Assembly: GCA_022495005.1 (NCBI GenBank)
Contig: JAGYXB010001412.1
Location: 1,079,273-1,143,272 of the forward strand
Direction: 5' to 3'
Length of the DNA: 64,000 nt
Source of the DNA: Rhyacophila brunnea
Lineage: Eukaryota; Arthropoda; Insecta; Trichoptera; Rhyacophilidae
Below the pieces are notes generated by a model. The model ran no database searches. It had not been told where the DNA came from and saw nothing but the letters and a program-made list of their open reading frames with translations. A program made the translations under genes and the position numbers. This document shows, in pieces, positions 58,483-64,000 of the stretch (position 1 is the first letter of the stretch; every line of letters starts with the position of its first letter).

Positions 58483-58987
58483 ATGTCTAATAAATGGAAA
58501 CAATTAAATAATGTTCAAGTGTATGAAAAAATGGTAACCGGATAAAACAGAACATGACAAAACAGAACAGTGACAAAACAGAACAACGATAAATATAACT
58601 AGGACCTTTCAGAAAAATATAAATTTAATATTGAAATTGTCCTATCTCTATTATGTTGATAGATTTTTAATAGCACAGATTTTCAATACGCCATAATAAA
58701 TCAAATTATAGACCTAATTTATGCATTCCTAATCGCTAGAAAGCCTCAAATAAACGGGACTTTGCCGGCAAGCTTAGGATATCTCACCTTAATCAATATA
58801 ATATGTTCAAAATGATTGGGTGACTAGGTACAACGAAATAATGAGCTAACCTAAAATAATCTAAATAGATTCCACAAAAATTAATGTTTCATTTTTCCCC
58901 TGGCTCTGTTTTGTCATTTTCTGTTTTATCTGGTTACAATTTTTTCATACACTTGAACATTATTTAATTGTTTCCAATTATTAGACA
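58483..58987. mobile_element. Long inverted repeat holding the ACAAAACAGAACAG arms
   Basis: Arms of about 95 bp run from TGTCTAATAA through GGAAACAATTAAATAATG, TTCAAGTGTATGAAAAAAT and GGATAAAACAGA to ATGACAAAACAGA, and are mirrored on the right with few differences. The inner part equals the element at 8886-9099; the outer part is absent there. Confidence 0.85.
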
Positions 58988-58989
58988 AA

Positions 58990-59514
58990 CACAATTTTCC
59001 GTTTTTATTTTAAATAATAATTATAGCCTAGATTAATGTTAATTAAGTAAAGCTTAAATTTTATTTTCCCAACAATGGCCAAATCAGAGTTATGTAGTTG
59101 TAGTATTAAGATGACGATTTGTTGTTTTTACGAAGAGGAGAGAGTTGGTTATGAAAACAAGCATACATCAAAGCGATGAAATTGCGAGTGCGTTGGAAAT
59201 ATGACTTGGAAAAAATAATAAAATAATAACATTCGGTCCTTTTTCACCGAATAAAAACTTTAAAGGCGACGCAGGGCTAATAAGAGATATTTTTTACGCG
59301 ATGTAAGGGTTGCCCCCAATATATTTACGCACTTATCTACTATTTTCCGGGAAAATTCACATCACTCACTTTTTTATATCAGTTATATTATATTGTGTAA
59401 CTCTTGATGTTCGTAATTCTGGCATTACAGTAAATATCTGGTTAGATAAAATGTATTTATAATATTATCTACAATTGAGTGGGTAACAAGCCAAGTGAAC
59501 GAAGTCCATTCTGG
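58990..59514. other. No gene seen
   Basis: AT-rich sequence without a supportable feature. Confidence 0.3.
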
Positions 59515-59702
59515 TTTGTTTTGAGTAAACCAGGTTTGAGTTTTTCTAATTCTGTAAGGGTATGATTGCAATTCTGAAGTGTTATGTTGAGTGCATTTAA
59601 GTTATTCTGTTAGGGCAATCATACACTTACAGAATTAAAAATACTCAAATATTATGTTTGAACCTATTGTCTAAGGTTTGAACCAGGCTTACTCAAAAAG
59701 AC
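59515..59702. repeat. Inverted repeat with TTTTGAGTAA arms
   Basis: Two stem segments (59519-59540 with 59677-59699, and 59543-59568 with 59612-59636) are separated by spacers. One arm recurs at 29695-29780. Confidence 0.7.
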
Positions 59703-60000
59703 AACAAAAGACACACTTATTAAAGATGCTCGAACCTCACAACCATTATATTCAGAGTACTGTGCTTTACAGATAAAGCTACTAATGCATGTATTAATTA
59801 CGCCTAAACTTTCAAAAATATAAACCTCGTGTATTATTCATAATACCATTACTATTGGCGACCATTTAGAATGCAGTGTTACATCTGTGAAATGTGTCCC
59901 TGAGTCGGTGGCTATTTATTGTGATGTTACGGAATAGGGTGGATTCAATTATTTTGAAAATGTTGCGGAGAGCGGTATTTATTCTACAATCGAGGATACA
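59703..60000. other. No gene seen
   Basis: AT-rich sequence without a supportable feature. Confidence 0.3.
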
Positions 60001-60008
60001 GACAGCAT

Positions 60009-60375
60009 CATGTCCCCTACATCCTGAAGCAGGCTCCCTTACCTATCGCTAAGGATAAAGGCTGAGTGACGCCCTACAGTAGCTTTTTCCAAATGGTGCA
60101 CGCGGAAAATTAATGTGTATATTTAGTGTTTTTAATATATCTATTTGAATTATGAAGTTGTCGAGTATTATAGACAATTAAAGATTATATCGTACAGCAA
60201 CATAGTTTTAAATAATACTTACTAATATTGAAAGCAAATAACGCCGCAGGCGTCTTTTTTTAACTAGTAATGCAAATTTGTGATGTGTGTTTATCTCACT
60301 CGCCTTGCCGGACCCCTCCTGAGCCCAGGCCCCCAGGCTAGGGCCCTGTCAGCCCCCCCCCTTGTGGGGGCCATG
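60009..60375. mobile_element. hAT MITE with CATGGCCCCCAC ends, reverse orientation
   Basis: Starts CATGTCCCCTACATCC, ends TTGTGGGGGCCATG, with the perfect 8-bp duplication GACAGCAT (60001-60008, 60376-60383). This copy establishes the ends of the family. Confidence 0.92.
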
Positions 60376-60383
60376 GACAGCAT

Positions 60384-61422
60384 ACAGTGAAGATTTATTC
60401 AGAATGTAGCCAAGAAATATCTCTATAATATATAATATAAGGGCCAGGGCCAAGGGATAAGGGCCAAGATTGTTAAATGTCTACCTACCCCACTCATCAA
60501 TGGTTTTTTCGACCTTTTTGGAAAACGACCAGCTCAGATAATAATTAATGTTTGTTATAATAACTCTACAAATCGGGTTTGACATAAAACAAATGAATCG
60601 TATAATATTATTAACTAAATTTAAGCTAACTCCTGGTTATAAAGACTACAAGAAACTATTTTTTTTTTAGTTTTTTTTTCGTGTGAAAAAATAAATTATG
60701 TGTTACATGTCACACGCCAAAAATACACTCTGATCTGATTTCCCAAACGCGCCAAAAGAAGTATGACTTAAAAATGCAAATTTATTTTATTAACTTGGTT
60801 TCATCTAAGATTCTTTCGCGTGCCATAGATTCGTCACCGCTGTCATAAAGTATCAGAGCAGTATGATTTGCGAGGAGGTATTGTGAAGAAAACGAAGCTG
60901 AAAAAATAAAGAAAAATCTCATATAATATGTACTATAAAATATTCGAAACACGAGAAATGAATTTTCTCGCCAGATCATATCGATTAATATGTAAATCTT
61001 TCTTCGGTTTGAGTTTATCAATATTTTTTTAAAGATAAGTAGGTTTCATTATTTTTTTATTCGTGTTAAGCCACGTTTAAAATAGTTAATTTAATATTTA
61101 ATTGTCTTAAACATCTCTTCAACTATTCACAACAATTAATAGATTCTTACCTCACATTTGTTGGGAAATTTTTACGTGATTAGTGAGTGTACTTATCGGT
61201 AGATCATTAAATCTACAGCATGAAGATCGATCTTGAAGGGTCGTTGTAGATGTAGGGTAAGAGAGAGTCAGTCGGCCTTGATAACATACTTTTTCAAAAA
61301 AGATTTTTTCTGTTGGTTATAATATATTTTCTCATAAGTGTTTTCAAAATGATGTATGTTCACTAACATACTCGGTTATACCACAAGAGCGCGAATTGTC
61401 GCATTAAAGTACGAAGTGTTTA
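60384..61422. other. No gene seen
   Basis: AT-rich sequence. 60440-60475 has a short AAGGGCCAGGGCCAAGGG run. No gene-like frame. Confidence 0.3.
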
Positions 61423-61430
61423 TTCGCGAC

Positions 61431-62047
61431 TAGAGTTGGGTATTTCCCGAGAAAATCTCAATCTCGAGATTCGGGGTTTCCCGAAATGATGTAATTTTGA
61501 ATTCTTGAGATTCGGGATTTCCAGACAAGAATTCTCGAGATATCGAGAAGATTTAAAAAAAACTGTAAAAATCATAAAATCAGTGTAAAAACAGACAAAT
61601 TCCAAAAAATATGATTTTATTTATTTAAGTAAGAAGACAAACAAAATACATAGAAGTAAGAAATAAAAATAATTCAAAACATTACTTATTAAAATAGAAT
61701 TTCAAAAAATACAGACTGTCAATGGCTGCGTATGACAATCGCGTACACTTTTGAGACACAAAATTCCCTGATGTTGAAAAATTGCGCTCATTTTGAGTCG
61801 ACGTTGGCTCAATTGTGTTAAATAATTCGGTCTTTGAACGTTTTGTATTTTTTGTCCACTTTTTTCATATAGAAAAATCGTTTTTTCAATTAATATTTGA
61901 TAACAAAGAAATCCCGAATCCCGAGAAAAGATTCTCGAGATCCGGGGTTTCCCGAAATGTTAAAAATTTCAATTCTCGAGATTCGGGATGGAGAATCTCT
62001 AAAATTTCTCGAGATTCCCGTCGGGAAATTCCCGAAACCCAACTCTC
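61431..62047 (-). mobile_element. Non-autonomous hAT, family TAGAGTTGGG, copy 2, with in-frame transposase C-terminus
   Basis: Ends TAGAGTTGGGTATTTCCCG and the inverse TTCCCGAAACCCAACTCT, flanked by TTCGCGAC and TTCGTGAC (7 of 8). On the minus strand 61840-61685 reads without a break: RSKTELFNTIEPTSTQNERN, FSTSGNFVSQKCTRLS, AIDSLYFLKFYFNK, then TAA. EPTS..NERNFS..GNFVS...TRLS...DSL.FLK.YF is the hAT dimerisation domain. The upstream part of the transposase is deleted; the frame meets a stop about 9 codons before this block. About 80-85% similar to 6940-7525 by eye. Confidence 0.92.
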
Positions 62048-62055
62048 TTCGTGAC

Positions 62056-63100
62056 CACACTCGCAACAATAGACGGACGTTTCTGCTCGTGTATCTCTTT
62101 CGACAGATACATAAGGTACCTGAGAGTAAAGTGAAGATAATATTATGCTTCGAGCAATACATTCCCGGGATGGAAATGCTCTTTTTATTGTATACAAGTG
62201 ATACCTACATACGAATATAGGTATTTACTCCTTGTTATTTTATACTTTAACCGTGAATTTCGCAAAATAACGAATTTAAGACTTTGACGGCAACATCTTA
62301 TTACTACACACAGAACAAAATACTAAAAAAATATTGTAAATAAGAAGGCGTTCTTGATCTGGTAAGAGTGAAATGTCTGCCATTTTTCTTCTCCTTGATC
62401 TTGTGATGCTGTATTGTTAAACGGTGGCTTCTCTTTTCAAATGAATGTCTCCAATTATTTTCATGACACAATATTAATAATATATTGTCGTCAATTTGAA
62501 AGTAGCATATCATTATGTTTTAATAATATCGTCACTTGAGCTGCATCACATTAAATTTCCTAAGAACGAAAATACCCTCAAGATCAACATTTTGTTCAAG
62601 GAATTCGGATTGTTGTGTCTTCAATAATATTCATAAGATGTAGTGTGTTTACGCAGCGGCGATCTCAGACGATGGAACCGATTGGTATTTTTATAGGGAG
62701 CTTCGAAACAATTCAAACAAGTAATATAATATCAAAATCTTAAAACAATGTGCCTATCTCACTAATTGAGTATAAATTTATTCCCAAAGTATAGCAAGAT
62801 CTTTGTAATTAAAATGAAAGAGCTTATTGCATAACTAGGTAGAGTATCCTCTAGATAACCTTGCCATTGTACACATTGACAAGGATTTGTGTGTATAAGC
62901 AGCCGTATAATTGTATTAGTAAAAGCCAGGCACTTGATTGGCTTACTCACGTTTTAATTCAAAAAAATCTATTCCAAATGGCAAGGTTAGGTGGCGGCCA
63001 CTCTAGGTACTCAAAACTATATGTACTTGTAGACTTGTGTGTCATCACCACCATCTTCAATAATAATCATTTTGAGTTAGATTGACATTTTCACTAGGTA
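62056..63100. other. No gene seen
   Basis: AT-rich sequence. AAGGCAAGGTT-like words at 62859 and 62980 are inverted around a 120-base spacer (ACCTTGCCATTG, ATGGCAAGGTTAGG), a possible small stem. Confidence 0.3.
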
Positions 63101-63107
63101 CTTACGT

Positions 63108-63495
63108 AAGCGTCGATGACATTGAACTACTTTACAAGCTACTAGCTGGCGAATTTACAATCTTCTTGTAAACTCGCCCAGTGTCATCATCAAACTAGCT
63201 AACAAGCAGATTGTAAACAATCTACCTAGAAAAGTTGAAAGCCGGGCTACTTTACTCGCTACTCGCTGGCGTGTGGGCCGACCTGCGTCTGCGCAGTAGA
63301 GCGATAGTGGCAAAACTGCTGGTAAAAAAACGAACTACTCAATACGTCCTGTCAAATAGTACCAAAAATGACGGTTTCAACTCGCTAGCATGTTGGCTTC
63401 TGAGCGAGTGAAAAGTTTTGTGTGTCTAGCTGACTCGCCCGCTTTTAAACTTGCCAAATAGCAGCTTGTAAAGTAGTTCAATGTCATCGACGCTT
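63108..63495. mobile_element. MITE with AAGCGTCGATGACATTGA ends, copy 2
   Basis: The terminal inverted repeat is about 33 bp and nearly perfect (GCGTCGATGACATTGAACTA and inverse). The interior matches 47789-48114, including AGCCGG.CTACTTTA and GTCTGCGCAGTAG. Confidence 0.88.
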
Positions 63496-63801
63496 TAGTA
63501 GTTGTAATTCATAGCTTTTGTATTGTTTTAAATCGTGGTCTCCAAGTCCCTAAGGGTCTACGCCCACTAATGTATGGACGGTGAAGTTACAGGATGCACC
63601 ACAACCTGCAAAGATGCAAGGAGACTGACGAGCGATAAGTATTCTTGGAGGTACCACGCTGTATCAACACGTTCCGACAGACATGGACTTGGTCAAAGAA
63701 AATAAACGTACACCCTACATATTCACAAATGTACATAGATGACGGGTAGAGATGGGGAATGTAAAGTCACATCCTCCATGACGCTGACTCCAATTTTTCA
63801 A

Positions 63802-64000
63802 CACCCAGCGCCATCTTTAGATTAATAAAGCCTGAGAATATCTTTTTGCACAAGCAACGAATGGTCCACTGTTCAGCTGTTAAAAGCAGATCCAAGATTG
63901 CTTGACATATTGATTCGCCATTTCTCTTTCAAATTGAATTAGAAAAAAAATCTCAAATAAAATATTATATTAACTATCAGTGTTATTTATAAATAATATA
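63802..64000 (+). repeat. Dispersed repeat, copy 2 (cut by window end)
   Basis: Collinear with 39927-40125 from CAGCGCCATCTTTAGATTAA to the last base. Confidence 0.8.

Noticed and set aside
61886..62220. Three overlapping open frames of 90-107 codons rich in ISR/REIPNS residues
   Set aside because: They lie across the right end of a hAT element (TTCCCGA/TCTCGAG repeats) and beyond it; the residue repeats come from the terminal DNA repeats. The real coding remnant is on the minus strand at 61840-61685.

Overview
This is animal nuclear DNA, most likely from an insect and probably a moth or butterfly. It is AT-rich, has spliced genes with GT/AG introns, is full of short TAGGTACCTA-type runs common in lepidopteran genomes, and carries CCTAA/TTAGG-like tracts. 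The order is inferred from sequence texture; I could not search a database. Most of the window is transposon debris. It holds one certain host gene and one weak host-gene candidate. I see no bacterial, CRISPR or rRNA features, and no intact tRNA gene.

Certain gene: a complete four-exon gene for Y14 (RBM8A, Drosophila tsunagi), the RNA-binding core subunit of the exon junction complex, on the minus strand at 41513-46152. Its 2.6-kb second intron holds a 1.1-kb non-autonomous hAT element and a diverged fold-back MITE that contains a smaller MITE. Candidate gene: on the plus strand, a 17-codon exon with a strong donor at 11371-11421 joins in phase to a GC-rich 38-codon exon at 38282-38398. Together they would encode a 55-residue protein with one possible membrane segment. 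If real, it converges on Y14, with about 2-3 kb between the two stop codons.

Transposons: non-autonomous hAT elements dominate. Eight are flanked by perfect 8-bp target duplications and about eight more by near-perfect ones. They form several families, three of which still carry readable transposase remnants (about 5.7-6.5 kb, 6.9-7.5 kb, 34.7-35.2 kb and 61.4-62.0 kb). One fold-back family (ends CAGTGGCGAAGG) occurs six times. Decayed 3' ends of non-LTR retrotransposons from at least three lineages are scattered on both strands. One shows the 5' inversion expected from twin priming (3765-4335). There are also four tRNA-headed SINE copies, pogo-like ends, long inverted repeats, a recent 179-bp tandem duplication and a GC-rich minisatellite.

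Layout: 0-9 kb, dense mixed transposons; 9-30 kb, the putative 27-kb intron with MITEs and LINE tails; 30-38 kb, hAT, pogo-like and SINE copies; 38-46 kb, the putative terminal exon and Y14; 46-64 kb, MITEs, long inverted repeats, LINE fragments and a second hAT copy that keeps the transposase dimerisation domain in frame. Gaps between named features are mostly AT-rich sequence in which I see no gene.
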